From assembly GCA_964439265.1 (NCBI GenBank), contig CAYTOA010000019.1, positions 1 through 64,000 on the forward strand: 64,000 nt of DNA, read 5' to 3'. A program made the translations under genes and the position numbers. The stretch is from JAGVPT01 sp964439265 (GTDB lineage: Bacteria > Bacteroidota > Ignavibacteria > UBA10030 > UBA8401). Position 1 is the stretch's first letter. Every line of letters begins with the position of its first letter. Under the pieces are notes generated by a model that had not been told where the DNA came from, searched no databases, and was given only the letters and a program-made list of their open reading frames with translations. Of the stretch, positions 47,935 to 56,355 are shown piece after piece.

Positions 47935-50037
47935 ATGAATAGGTTTCTCCTCAATCTCGTTTTTGCGTGTATTCTGACGACGGCGGCATACTCCCAGCAT
48001 GTTCCGTCCATCATGAATCTTTCGGCCCACCCCGACGACGAAGACGGTTCGACGCTTGCATACTACAGGTATAAATACGGCGTCAAAGTGTACTCCGTTT
48101 GCTTTACCCGCGGCGAAGGGGGGCAGAACGAAATCGGACCGGAGTTGTACGCTGACCTTGGCGTTCTGCGGACTGCAGAGACAGAACGTGCGGCGCACAT
48201 TATCGGGTCTGATGTCTATTTTCTCAATTTCCCCGATTTCGGTTTTTCGAAGACCGCCAAAGAGACATTCGACTTCTGGGGCAAAGATAATACGATCGCA
48301 CGGCTAGTGTACATTATCCGCAAATTAAAGCCGGAAGTCCTTTTCACGAACCATGACAGCGTTTCCGGCCACGGCAACCATCAGGCGGTAGGGATCGCGG
48401 CTCTTCAGGCGTTTTCGCTCGCGGCCGATCCAACCTACCATCCCGAGCAGTTGAATGAACCCGGCGTGAGTTTGTTCCAGCCGAAAAAATTGTTCATGAG
48501 GATATTTTTTCAGCGGGATTCACTGCTGAAGGCGGATGTCGTTAATGCCGTCTCCACGGATACGCTGTTGATCGGCAAGACGGCGGTGCAGCTGGCGATG
48601 GAGGCGCTCGCGCAACATCGGACGCAGGGGATGGACAAGGTCATCGCGAGCGGAAGGTTTGGACGGTTCTTCGATTCAACGCGGTACGTGCTTGTCAGGT
48701 CGAGCGGGCCGTTTGCGAATGTGCGGAATGATTTTCTCGGCGGTCTGCACACACCGGATGAAACAAAGCTTCCCCTGGTTCCGGCGAAACGGGTACTCGG
48801 GGTTACGCTGTCGGATTCGATCGTTGTTCGAAATCAAAAATTCACGCTGGAAATAAAGCAGATCACGCCGATTACGAATCTCGTTGCGACGTGCATCCTT
48901 CCAGAAGGCTGGACGAGCCGCAGGCTGGACGACAAGGGAAAAGAAATATACGAAATCACAGTCGCAAGAGACGCTCGCTTTACGTACCCCAGGGTTCGCC
49001 ATCTCTACGAGACGTATCAAACCTTGCCGCTCATCACCGTGAGCGTCTCATTCGAGAAGGACGGAAAGCGCGAGAATGAAACGATCCCCGTGTTCGGCGA
49101 TGTTGCTCCGCTGCAGACGATCTCCCTTGCTTCACAAATATTCCGGATCACCGATGAGCCCCTGAAAATTCCGTTCTCGGTAAGAAATTATTTCCCGAAT
49201 AAGGCAGCAGGGAGGGTGCAGGTGATCGTTCCGAACGGCTGGGATGCGCTGAACGCCGAGTTCGTTATCGGCAGGGAAGACAGTGTCTACACGGACAGCG
49301 TAAGCGTTATCCCGCCTCTCAATCTGGCGCAAGGATCATATCCGGTACGGGTGTTCATCGACGGCGATACCGCAACGGCGACCGTAAAGAAGTTCGAAGT
49401 TAATGTTGCTCCTCGCCTGAATATCGGTGTCGTGCAAAGTTACGACGACGTATTCAGCAAGACACTTGGTGATCTTAAGGTGGCGCACCGGCTGCTTGGT
49501 GAAAACGAATTGACGTCGGGGGATCTGCATGCCTTCACGGCCATCATCGTCGACATCCGGGCGTATCTCTTTCGCCCGGACCTGGTGAAGAACAATGCCC
49601 GGCTTCTCGAGTATGTGAAGAACGGCGGCACGCTCATCGTCATGTACCAGCGCATCGAAGAATGGAAACCGGAATACGCTCCGTATCCGTTCGCGATCTC
49701 CCGCAGCCGTATCACCGTTGAGTCGGCGCCTGTCGCGGTGCTCAAGCCCGGGAACATACTTTTCAATTATCCGAACACAATCGATTCAACTGCTTGGGAC
49801 GATTGGGTGCAGGAACGGTCGTTGTACATGCCCGCAAGCGTTCCGGCTCAATATGAAAAACTTGTATCCTCCTCGGACCCGGGCGAATCACCGCTTGATA
49901 CCGGCCTTCTGCTGGCAAAGTACGGGGAAGGAAACTACCTCTACACTGCCTACGTCTGGTACCGGGAATTGAAAGAAGTAAACAAAGGGGCATTCCGGAT
50001 GTTCGCCAACATGATCTCATTGGAAGGAAGCAAGTAA
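47935..50037 (+). CDS. secreted PIG-L/LmbE-family deacetylase
   Basis: 700 residues with a signal peptide (MNRFLLNLVFACILTTAAYSQ). The LmbE domain (about 22-280) has the zinc motif SAHPDDEDGSTLAYYRYKYG, FTRGEGGQNEIG and the later HGNHQAVGIAALQAF histidines, as in N-acetylglucosaminyl deacetylases. The remaining 400 residues contain beta-sandwich regions (about 300-500) and a ThuA/glutamine amidotransferase-like part (NIGVVQSYDDVFSKTLGDLKVAHRLLG... FTAIIVDIRAYLFRPDLVKNNARLLEYVKNGGTLIVMYQR). Such long forms occur in Bacteroidota and may act on exported glycans. Ends 10 bases before the iron-binding lipoprotein gene. Confidence 0.85.
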   Translation: MNRFLLNLVFACILTTAAYSQHVPSIMNLSAHPDDEDGSTLAYYRYKYGVKVYSVCFTRGEGGQNEIGPELYADLGVLRTAETERAAHIIGSDVYFLNFPDFGFSKTAKETFDFWGKDNTIARLVYIIRKLKPEVLFTNHDSVSGHGNHQAVGIAALQAFSLAADPTYHPEQLNEPGVSLFQPKKLFMRIFFQRDSLLKADVVNAVSTDTLLIGKTAVQLAMEALAQHRTQGMDKVIASGRFGRFFDSTRYVLVRSSGPFANVRNDFLGGLHTPDETKLPLVPAKRVLGVTLSDSIVVRNQKFTLEIKQITPITNLVATCILPEGWTSRRLDDKGKEIYEITVARDARFTYPRVRHLYETYQTLPLITVSVSFEKDGKRENETIPVFGDVAPLQTISLASQIFRITDEPLKIPFSVRNYFPNKAAGRVQVIVPNGWDALNAEFVIGREDSVYTDSVSVIPPLNLAQGSYPVRVFIDGDTATATVKKFEVNVAPRLNIGVVQSYDDVFSKTLGDLKVAHRLLGENELTSGDLHAFTAIIVDIRAYLFRPDLVKNNARLLEYVKNGGTLIVMYQRIEEWKPEYAPYPFAISRSRITVESAPVAVLKPGNILFNYPNTIDSTAWDDWVQERSLYMPASVPAQYEKLVSSSDPGESPLDTGLLLAKYGEGNYLYTAYVWYRELKEVNKGAFRMFANMISLEGSK

Positions 50038-50047
50038 AACGAGAAAC

Positions 50048-51097
50048 ATGAGGAAGTCCGTTAGGGCAGAGTGGGTCATGATGCTGCCGTGTCTCGTCTT
50101 CATTGCTGCAGCAGCCGGTTGTTCGACTTCTGCGAAAATCCCCCTGGTCGTGTATTCGCCGCACGGAAAAGACATGCTGGAAGAATTCGCTCAGAAGTTT
50201 GAAGCGGCGAATCCGGGCGTCGACGTCCAATGGCTCGACATGGGGTCTCAGGAAGCATACGACAGAATTCGGACCGAAATGTCTAATCCGCAGGCCGATA
50301 TCTGGTGGGGAGCCCCGTCGACAATATTCATGCGTGCAGAAAAAGAAGGCCTTCTCTCCCCGTACCGTCCTTCCTGGGCAGACAGCATCGCGCCTGAGTT
50401 CAGAAGTCCCGCCGACATGTGGTACGGAACGTTCATCACGCCGGAGGTGATCGTTTTCAATTCGCATTTGGTGGCGAAGGACAAAGCCCCAAAGGACTGG
50501 GATGATCTCCTCGACCCTCAATGGAAAGACAAGATCATTCTTCGCTACCCGCTCGCTTCGGGAACACTGCGCGTTATTTTTTCTGCAATGATCGCGTCGT
50601 CGGTGGCGAAGTCCGGCTCGACGGACAATGGATTCGAGTGGCTCCGTCGCCTGGATGCCAATACGAAAGCATACACGTCCGACCCGACGCAGATGTACTT
50701 GAAGCTTGCACGTGAAGAGGCTGCGGTGTCGGTTTGGGATATGCCCGATATTGTGTTACAGGCAAAATTGAACAACTATCCGTTTGACTATAATGTTCCT
50801 ACGAGCGGAACTGTCTTGCTGACGGACGGTATCGCGATCGTCTCCGGAGCAAAACATGCGGCATTGGCGCAGAAATTCTATGAGTATGTCACAAGCGAAG
50901 AAAGTCTTATCATCGAAGCCAACAAGTTTTACCGCATCCCGGCTCGTACCGGCATTCCAAAAGAGAAACTTCCTTCGTGGATCACTTCGACGATATTCAC
51001 CCCGATGCATGTCGACTGGGAAATGATCTCCCTTCATGAATCGGAGTGGATGAGGAAGTGGGACGAGGAGATCAAAGGCCGCGGGGGAAGCAATTAA
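50048..51097 (+). CDS. ABC transporter solute-binding lipoprotein, Fe(III) type
   Basis: 349 residues with a lipoprotein signal (MMLPCLVFIAAAAGC). The sequence IPLVVYSPHGKDMLEEFAQKFEAANPGVDVQWLDMGSQEAYDRIRTEMSNPQADIWWGAPSTIF is that of AfuA/FbpA-like binding proteins, with further KDWDDLLDPQWKDKIILRYP and SGTVLLTDGIAIVSGAKH. Together with the ATPase and permease that follow it would form an importer for iron or another oxyanion/metal complex. The PIG-L gene just upstream may be in the same transcript. An N-gap in repeats separates it from the ATPase gene. Confidence 0.85.
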   Translation: MRKSVRAEWVMMLPCLVFIAAAAGCSTSAKIPLVVYSPHGKDMLEEFAQKFEAANPGVDVQWLDMGSQEAYDRIRTEMSNPQADIWWGAPSTIFMRAEKEGLLSPYRPSWADSIAPEFRSPADMWYGTFITPEVIVFNSHLVAKDKAPKDWDDLLDPQWKDKIILRYPLASGTLRVIFSAMIASSVAKSGSTDNGFEWLRRLDANTKAYTSDPTQMYLKLAREEAAVSVWDMPDIVLQAKLNNYPFDYNVPTSGTVLLTDGIAIVSGAKHAALAQKFYEYVTSEESLIIEANKFYRIPARTGIPKEKLPSWITSTIFTPMHVDWEMISLHESEWMRKWDEEIKGRGGSN

Positions 51098-51285
51098 CAG
51101 TGAACAGTGAACAGTAAATAGTAAACAGTGAACAGTGAACAGTAAANNNNNNNNNNNNNNNNNNNNNNNNNNNNNNNNNNNNNNNNNNNNNNNNNNNNNN
51201 NNNNNNNNNNNNNNNNNNNNNNNNNNNNNNNNNNNNNNNNNNNNNNAACAGTGAACAGTAAATAGTAAACAACTAACATTGAACA
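51098..51285. repeat. AACAGTGAACAGT tandem array containing a scaffold gap
   Basis: AACAGTGAACAGTGAACAGT, AATAGTAAACAGTG and similar units run from 51098 to 51146, resume after 100 N (51147-51246), and fade by 51285. The assembly probably broke because of the array. The unit is the same as that of 44869-44930. Confidence 0.8.
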
Positions 51286-51336
51286 TCACCTTGCTCTTTA
51301 TTCCTAATTCTTAATTCATAATTCTTAATTGCTCTC

Positions 51337-52344
51337 TTGTCTTCCCTTCATCTCCACAACCTCTCGAAAACTTTCGGCGAAGTCCGGGCTCTTGCGCCAA
51401 TCGAACTCGAAATTCACGAAGGAGAATTCTTTTCACTCCTCGGTCCGAGCGGCTGCGGCAAAACCACTCTGCTTCGACTGATCGCGGGACTTGAGGCCCC
51501 CTCCACCGGAACAATCATCGTTGATAACGTCGACATTTCTTCCTATCCTCCTCAAAAGAGGAACATCGGGATCGTGTTTCAAAATTACGCGCTCTTTCCG
51601 CATATGTCGGTGTACGAAAACGTGGCGTACGGCCTCGAGGTAAAAAAGATGCCCAGGAATGAGATACGGGCAAAAGTCCAGCGCATTCTTGCGAAGGTCC
51701 ATTTGTCGGAAAAGGAGAAGACGCCGGTGCCGCTCTTGAGCGGAGGCGAACAGCAGCGCGTTGCCGTTGCGCGGGCTGTGGTGGTAGAACCGGGTGTGCT
51801 TCTGTTCGACGAGCCGCTTTCGAACCTCGACTATGCTTTGCGGCTCGAAACTCGGGCCGAGATCAAGCGCCTCCAGCGCGAAGTCGGCATAACGACGATC
51901 TACGTTACGCATGACCAGGGAGAAGCCCTCGCGTTGTCAGACCGCATCGCAGTGATGGACCGAGGAGCGGTTCGTCAAATCGGCACGCCCGATGAACTAT
52001 ATTTTCATCCGAAGAATGCCTTTACTGCGGCGTTCATCGGACACGCAAATCTCTTTTCGCCGGCGGTATGCAGCGAGTACTTCGAAGTCTCTGCGGTTTC
52101 TGCGGTCGAAGAACTTGCCGTCCTGCCCGAAGAAATTGTGCTATCCGCAATTCCTGGAAAGGCGCAAGGAAGGATCATCGACAAGCAATTTTCCGGTTCG
52201 AGCGTGGAATACACCCTCGACTTTGCCGGCCAGACCATTAAAGCAATCCGCTCGTCTTCAGATAAGGGATTCACGGGCGAGGTCGGCGGTCTTGCAACGG
52301 TTTCGTTCGCCGGATCGATTCAGCGGAAGGTCGCTCATGGATAG
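51337..52344 (+). CDS. ABC transporter ATP-binding protein, FbpC/PotA type
   Basis: 335 residues from TTG 51337. Walker A is GPSGCGKTT, the Q loop VFQNYALFPHMSVYENV, signature LSGGEQQRVAVARAV, Walker B VLLFDEPLSNLDY, and the switch VTHDQGEAL. A C-terminal TOBE-like regulatory part begins near residue 240. The Q-loop and signature fit the iron/polyamine/sulfate importer group. It overlaps the permease start by eight bases, and follows the binding-protein gene after the repeat array. Confidence 0.93.
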   Translation: MSSLHLHNLSKTFGEVRALAPIELEIHEGEFFSLLGPSGCGKTTLLRLIAGLEAPSTGTIIVDNVDISSYPPQKRNIGIVFQNYALFPHMSVYENVAYGLEVKKMPRNEIRAKVQRILAKVHLSEKEKTPVPLLSGGEQQRVAVARAVVVEPGVLLFDEPLSNLDYALRLETRAEIKRLQREVGITTIYVTHDQGEALALSDRIAVMDRGAVRQIGTPDELYFHPKNAFTAAFIGHANLFSPAVCSEYFEVSAVSAVEELAVLPEEIVLSAIPGKAQGRIIDKQFSGSSVEYTLDFAGQTIKAIRSSSDKGFTGEVGGLATVSFAGSIQRKVAHG

Positions 52345-54004
52345 CACATCGAAACGCTTCACCGCCGTTTCAGGTTCGATGCTCGTAGTCGTTGTCTTTC
52401 TTGCATGCGGCTACATCGTGTTTCCGCTTTACTCTCTGCTGAAAGAGAGCCTTTCGCAGGGGGCTCGCGCGTACACGGATCTGCTGCATTCGTCTTTGCT
52501 TCAAGCCACGGTGAACTCCGTTGCGATATCCATTCTCAGCGTGATTGGAAGCGGGGCAGTGGGGATATTCATTGCCTACGTCTTTCAGTATATCGATTTC
52601 CCGGCAAAATCGTTCTTCTCGAAAATTGTTTTGATCCCGCTCGCGCTTCCTCCGTTGGTTGGCGTCATTTCCTTTTTGTTCCTGATAGGCGAAAGCGGAA
52701 TGCTCTCTCGAATCCTTGCTGCCATCTCGGGCGTATCGCCATCTTTTTTTACGGTGGGAGGGTGGACGGGAATCGTTCTCGTTCACATCTATTCGTTCTA
52801 CGTGTTCTTTTACCTCTTCGTGTCGTCGGCTTTGAAACAGCTGGACGGCAACGCGCTCGATGCATCGGCAAGCCTTGGTGCAACACGCGCATATACGACG
52901 AGAAAAGTTCTCCTTCCGATGCTCACTCCGGCGATCGTCGCGGCTTCGCTCATGACATTCATGTCGAGCATGGCCTCGTTCTCTGCACCTCTGCTGTTCG
53001 GAGGAACGACGCGATTCCTGACGCTCGAAATATATACCGCGAAGCTGAACGGCGACAATGCTTCGGCAGCGGCGTTGGCAGTTCTGTTGTCGATCATTTC
53101 TGTCTGCGTTCTTGTTTTGCTGAGGATGTGGCAGGACTCTCACCGTCATGACATCGCATCGAAAGGATCTCCGAGGAGTTCAACGATCGCCCATACCCGT
53201 TTGACGAAAATTGTCGTACTTACCGTAACATTCGCATGTGCCGTTCTTTTCGCCCTTCCGGTGCTGACGGTCGTCGTCCTGTCGTTCATACAAGAAGGTT
53301 CATGGACATTTCAGATATTTCCTTCCACATTTACAGTTGAGAACTATCGGCGGTTATTCGTCGAACCCCATCTCTTTGATCCGTTCATCAACAGCGTGCT
53401 CATGTCCGCCGCGGCTGCTGTCATGGTGATCGTCATCGGCGTGACCGCAGCGTATCTCGTCAGCAGGAAGAATTTCAGGGGAAAACGGCTGCTCGAAGTT
53501 CTTATCTCTCTTCCTTTCGGGATACCAGGGACCGTGATCGCCGTCGGCTTGATCCTGAGCTTCAACCGGCCATCGTTGTTCTCATTTCAATCGGTGTTGA
53601 TAGGAACGTTTTGGATAATGCCAATAGCGTACGCAGTGAGAAACCTGCCGCTTCTCTATCGATCCACCGCGGCAGGACTGGATGCCGTTCATCCTTCGAT
53701 GCAGGAAGCCGCTGAAACGCTGGGGTCGCCGGGAAGCCGGACATTCCGAAAGATCATTCTCCCGCTCATCATTCCTTCCATTGTGTCGGGAACCCTCCTC
53801 GTGTTCATCAATTCGGCGGGAGAATTCGTATCGTCCATCCTCTTGTACACGTACAGTACAAAGCCCATTTCGGTGGAGATCCTTTCTCAGCTGCGCCTGT
53901 TTAATATTGGAGGTGCCGCCGTTTGCAGCACACTGTTGATGATCCTGGTCCTTGCGGTCGTAGGAATATCGAACAGATATTTTCGGTCTTCATTTACTCC
54001 GTGA
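52337..54004 (+). CDS. ABC transporter permease, FbpB type
   Basis: 555 residues from ATG 52337, with two fused permease halves of about six helices each. The EAA loops are ALDASASLGATRAYTTRKVLLPMLTPAI (first half, about residues 172-199) and MQEAAETLGSPGSRTFRKIILPLIIPSI (second half), both placed before helices as usual. The duplication in one chain is the FbpB/AfuB form of Fe(III) importers. An earlier frame from 51992 merely overlaps the ATPase gene. No iron-responsive operator is obvious upstream of the operon. Confidence 0.9.
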   Translation: MDSTSKRFTAVSGSMLVVVVFLACGYIVFPLYSLLKESLSQGARAYTDLLHSSLLQATVNSVAISILSVIGSGAVGIFIAYVFQYIDFPAKSFFSKIVLIPLALPPLVGVISFLFLIGESGMLSRILAAISGVSPSFFTVGGWTGIVLVHIYSFYVFFYLFVSSALKQLDGNALDASASLGATRAYTTRKVLLPMLTPAIVAASLMTFMSSMASFSAPLLFGGTTRFLTLEIYTAKLNGDNASAAALAVLLSIISVCVLVLLRMWQDSHRHDIASKGSPRSSTIAHTRLTKIVVLTVTFACAVLFALPVLTVVVLSFIQEGSWTFQIFPSTFTVENYRRLFVEPHLFDPFINSVLMSAAAAVMVIVIGVTAAYLVSRKNFRGKRLLEVLISLPFGIPGTVIAVGLILSFNRPSLFSFQSVLIGTFWIMPIAYAVRNLPLLYRSTAAGLDAVHPSMQEAAETLGSPGSRTFRKIILPLIIPSIVSGTLLVFINSAGEFVSSILLYTYSTKPISVEILSQLRLFNIGGAAVCSTLLMILVLAVVGISNRYFRSSFTP

Positions 54005-54037
54005 TCCGCGGATCCTTACTTCTGTTCTCATCCATTG

Positions 54038-54343
54038 GTAGTGTCCTAATTTGAATAATGAGTAGCACAAGACGTTCCCAGAATGACATTGATGGCGTTG
54101 GAATGTTTGAAAATGATGAAGACATCTACAACGATATGTCACCCTGAGCGTAGCGAAGGGTCTATGCGGTAAGAAAGATTCTTCCCCCGCCACAAAACGG
54201 CGGTCGACGACTCCCTACGGGTCTATGACCCGTAGGGTCGTTCAACGAATCTATGATTCGTAGAATCGTAGATAGACGACTCGTCGAGGGTCAGAATGAC
54301 ATTTCTCAGGCCTCTTATCTGTCCATTCAAATTAAGACACTAC
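54038..54343. mobile_element. MITE-like element with 19-bp terminal inverted repeats
   Basis: GTAGTGTCCTAATTTGAAT (54038-54056) and the inverse of GTAGTGTCTTAATTTGAAT (54343-54325) differ at one base. Flanking CTCATCCATT (54027-54036) and CTCATCCGTT (54343-54352) may be a 10-base target duplication with one difference. The interior carries CACCCTGAGCGTAGCGAAGGGTC and the palindrome around ACGGGTCTATGACCCGT. No transposase frame is seen. The 54005-54423 interval has no gene. Confidence 0.6.
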
Positions 54344-54423
54344 TCATCCGTTTTTCTTCTCGCGTTTTTTTCTTTGATTTTGTATATTATTTTCACACCA
54401 ATCGCGGGTTCAGCCGGACAATC

Positions 54424-55602
54424 ATGAAACGAACTATTTCTTTTTTTATTTTAGTGTCTTTTCTTCTCAGTCTTTCGGGATGCACGGACCTCTCCGAGAA
54501 GAATCGGCGTGTCGAGGATATCATCGTACGCGTCAAAACGAAATATGCTCCGGACAAAAAACTCGCGGTCTTCAATGTAACGATGACGCGAACAAACAAA
54601 GGGCTTGCGCTTCTCGGAGAAGTGGACAACCAGGACGCGAAAGATGCGGTCGTTGGAGCGATATCTCCCCTTGTCAAGAAAGTCACAGACAGCATCATGG
54701 TACTTCCCGACCCGAAGCTTGCAGGACGGAGCTGGGGTATCGTGAGTGTGAGCGTGGCAAATATGCGGGGCGAGAGCGACGAGTCGTCGGAACTTGTTTC
54801 GCAAGCGACGATGGGAAGCGTCGTTCGGGTGCTTCGTGAGAGAGACGGCTGGGATTATCTCCAGACGCCGGATAAGTACCTCGGGTGGATGAAGGGCGAG
54901 TCATTTGTCCGCTGCTCAAAGGGCGAGGCTGACGCCTGGCTTGCGGCTCGAAAAGTGATCGTCCTCGCCACGTACGAAACGGTGCGGCAGTATCCCCAAC
55001 TTCATTCGGGCCCGGTTTGCGATCTTGTCGCTGGTTCGATTCTAAAGAATATTGGCACTGCCGGGATATGGACTTCCGTTGAATTGCCCGACGGCCGGAA
55101 AGGTTTTGTACCCGCGGGAAGTATTGAAGATCTGGAGTTGTGGAAAAAGAAAACGGAACCAACGGCCGAAGGGGTGGAAAGAACCGCGCGGTCGCTTCTC
55201 GGAGTGCCGTACCTGTGGGGAGGAACGTCAACCAAGGCAATGGACTGTTCCGGCTTTACGAAAACCGTGTATTCGATGAATGGCGTACAACTCAACCGTG
55301 ACGCCTACCAGCAAGCCTGGCAAGGGATTGAAGTTCTTCCGGGAGAAAAATATCAAAATCTGCACAAGGGTGATCTGATATTTTTCGGACGGAAAGCGGG
55401 GGAGAACAAACCAGCGGAGATTCTTCACGTGGGAATGTATTTGTCGAACAGGATGTTCATCCATTCGTCGGGCATGGTAAAAATAAGCAGTCTCGACCCG
55501 GCCTCGCCGGTCTTCGATCCCAACAAGATAAAGTCGTTCATTTGCGCGCGGAGGATAATTCCTGAGCCGCCGACGGCGTCCGCAGCTGCACTGCGTCGGT
55601 AA
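54424..55602 (+). CDS. SH3b and NlpC/P60 (C40) lipoprotein peptidase
   Basis: 392 residues with a lipoprotein signal (MKRTISFFILVSFLLSLSGC). After a linker come two SH3b-like modules (SVANMRGESDESSELVSQATMGSVVRVLRERDGWDYLQT, and VCDLVAGSILKNIGTAGIWTSVELPDGRKGFVP), then the C40 domain with catalytic Cys275 in AMDCSGFTKTVYSMNG, His in ILHVGMYLSNRMFIHSSGMV. This is the YkfC-like group that cuts gamma-D-Glu-diaminopimelate bonds in cell-wall peptides. ATG 54424 starts the lipoprotein signal; frames further upstream run through the repeat. Confidence 0.9.
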   Translation: MKRTISFFILVSFLLSLSGCTDLSEKNRRVEDIIVRVKTKYAPDKKLAVFNVTMTRTNKGLALLGEVDNQDAKDAVVGAISPLVKKVTDSIMVLPDPKLAGRSWGIVSVSVANMRGESDESSELVSQATMGSVVRVLRERDGWDYLQTPDKYLGWMKGESFVRCSKGEADAWLAARKVIVLATYETVRQYPQLHSGPVCDLVAGSILKNIGTAGIWTSVELPDGRKGFVPAGSIEDLELWKKKTEPTAEGVERTARSLLGVPYLWGGTSTKAMDCSGFTKTVYSMNGVQLNRDAYQQAWQGIEVLPGEKYQNLHKGDLIFFGRKAGENKPAEILHVGMYLSNRMFIHSSGMVKISSLDPASPVFDPNKIKSFICARRIIPEPPTASAAALRR

Positions 55603-55625
55603 TCAAATATTTCGGAGCAATAATT

Positions 55626-55862
55626 ATGTCCATGATCAAGCATTCGAAATGCACCCAATGCGGCAAAGCGTTCATGTGGAGAATTCAGCGGCCGAGCGAC
55701 GGCCATTGGGATCGCTGGTCGAACGACGACGGCGACACGCTGGCAAACTGGTTCATTTCGAACACCCTGTGCTGGGACCATGCGTTTGCCGTTATGCCGG
55801 AACGTTTCGCGAAAATCCTCAAAACGATAGAGTATGTCGAGGAAGAGGAAGTGCTGAAATGA
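55626..55862 (+). CDS. 78-residue CxxC protein, unknown
   Basis: A small acidic protein from ATG 55626 (or Met 55632), preceded by GGAG. It has one CxxC at the start (KCTQCGKAFMWRIQRPSDGHWDRWSNDDGDTLANWF) and later a lone CxxH (CWDHAFAVMPERFAKIL), enough for a zinc site (CxxC...CxxH). I do not recognise it. It follows the NlpC/P60 gene by 23 bases and may be co-transcribed with it. Confidence 0.6.
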   Translation: MSMIKHSKCTQCGKAFMWRIQRPSDGHWDRWSNDDGDTLANWFISNTLCWDHAFAVMPERFAKILKTIEYVEEEEVLK

Positions 55863-55932
55863 TAAGCGAAGCTCGATTCGCCCCCGGGGGGGGCCTCCAG
55901 CCAAAATATCTTTCCAGAAGTTTGTTACGGTG

Positions 55933-56123
55933 CAGTAGTGGGCTATTTTGATTTAAATGCTCGCAACGTGATCCTTCCCCACGGGTCTACGACCCGTAGG
56001 GTCGTGGACGATGCGTTCGCTCCGCTCACTTACTCAGGATGAACAGAACATGTTCACCCTGAGCAAGTCCCGATGCTTTTTATCGGGACGCGTCGAAGGG
56101 TCGATTAGGCGAAGCAACTCACC
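55933..56123. repeat. MITE-like repeat related to 15503-15662
   Basis: The left end AGTAGTGGGCTATTTTG (55934-55950) matches the inverse of the right end at 15646-15662 in 15 of 17 bases; the right end CGAAGCAACTCACCA (56110-56124) matches it in 11 of 15. The interior has the palindrome around ACGGGTCTACGACCCGT and the TTACTCAGGATGAAC / CACCCTGAGCAAGTCCC core, with a GATG-CTTTTT-ATCGGGAC hairpin. No gene is visible between 55863 and 56355. Confidence 0.6.
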
Positions 56124-56355
56124 AGAACAGTTGCCGGTTGTTTGCCTTTTATTTCATTACATCATATCTTGTCGTAATCTTTTTTGGCAATTTTACCCTC
56201 GCTGAAAAAGTTTGCCGATTACATTAGAAAATGCAAAATCAATGCCCGTTTCGCACTGCGCCCGAATGCTCACTGGTTGAACATGCTCCGGTCGTTCTTG
56301 CGTTGTCGTACGGAATGGAAAACAGTTTCGTTCATAGCCTTCATATTGTCTGACG

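Noticed and set aside
51098..51285. CRISPR array
   Set aside because: The repeated unit is about 10 bases with no unique spacers of constant length, so it is a minisatellite-like array.
51992..52336. Extension of the permease gene upstream of 52337
   Set aside because: It lies entirely within the ATPase gene in another frame and encodes Ser/Arg-rich shadow sequence.
54253..54423. N-terminal extension of the NlpC/P60 gene
   Set aside because: The in-frame sequence is the MITE-like repeat. A standard lipoprotein signal begins at 54424.
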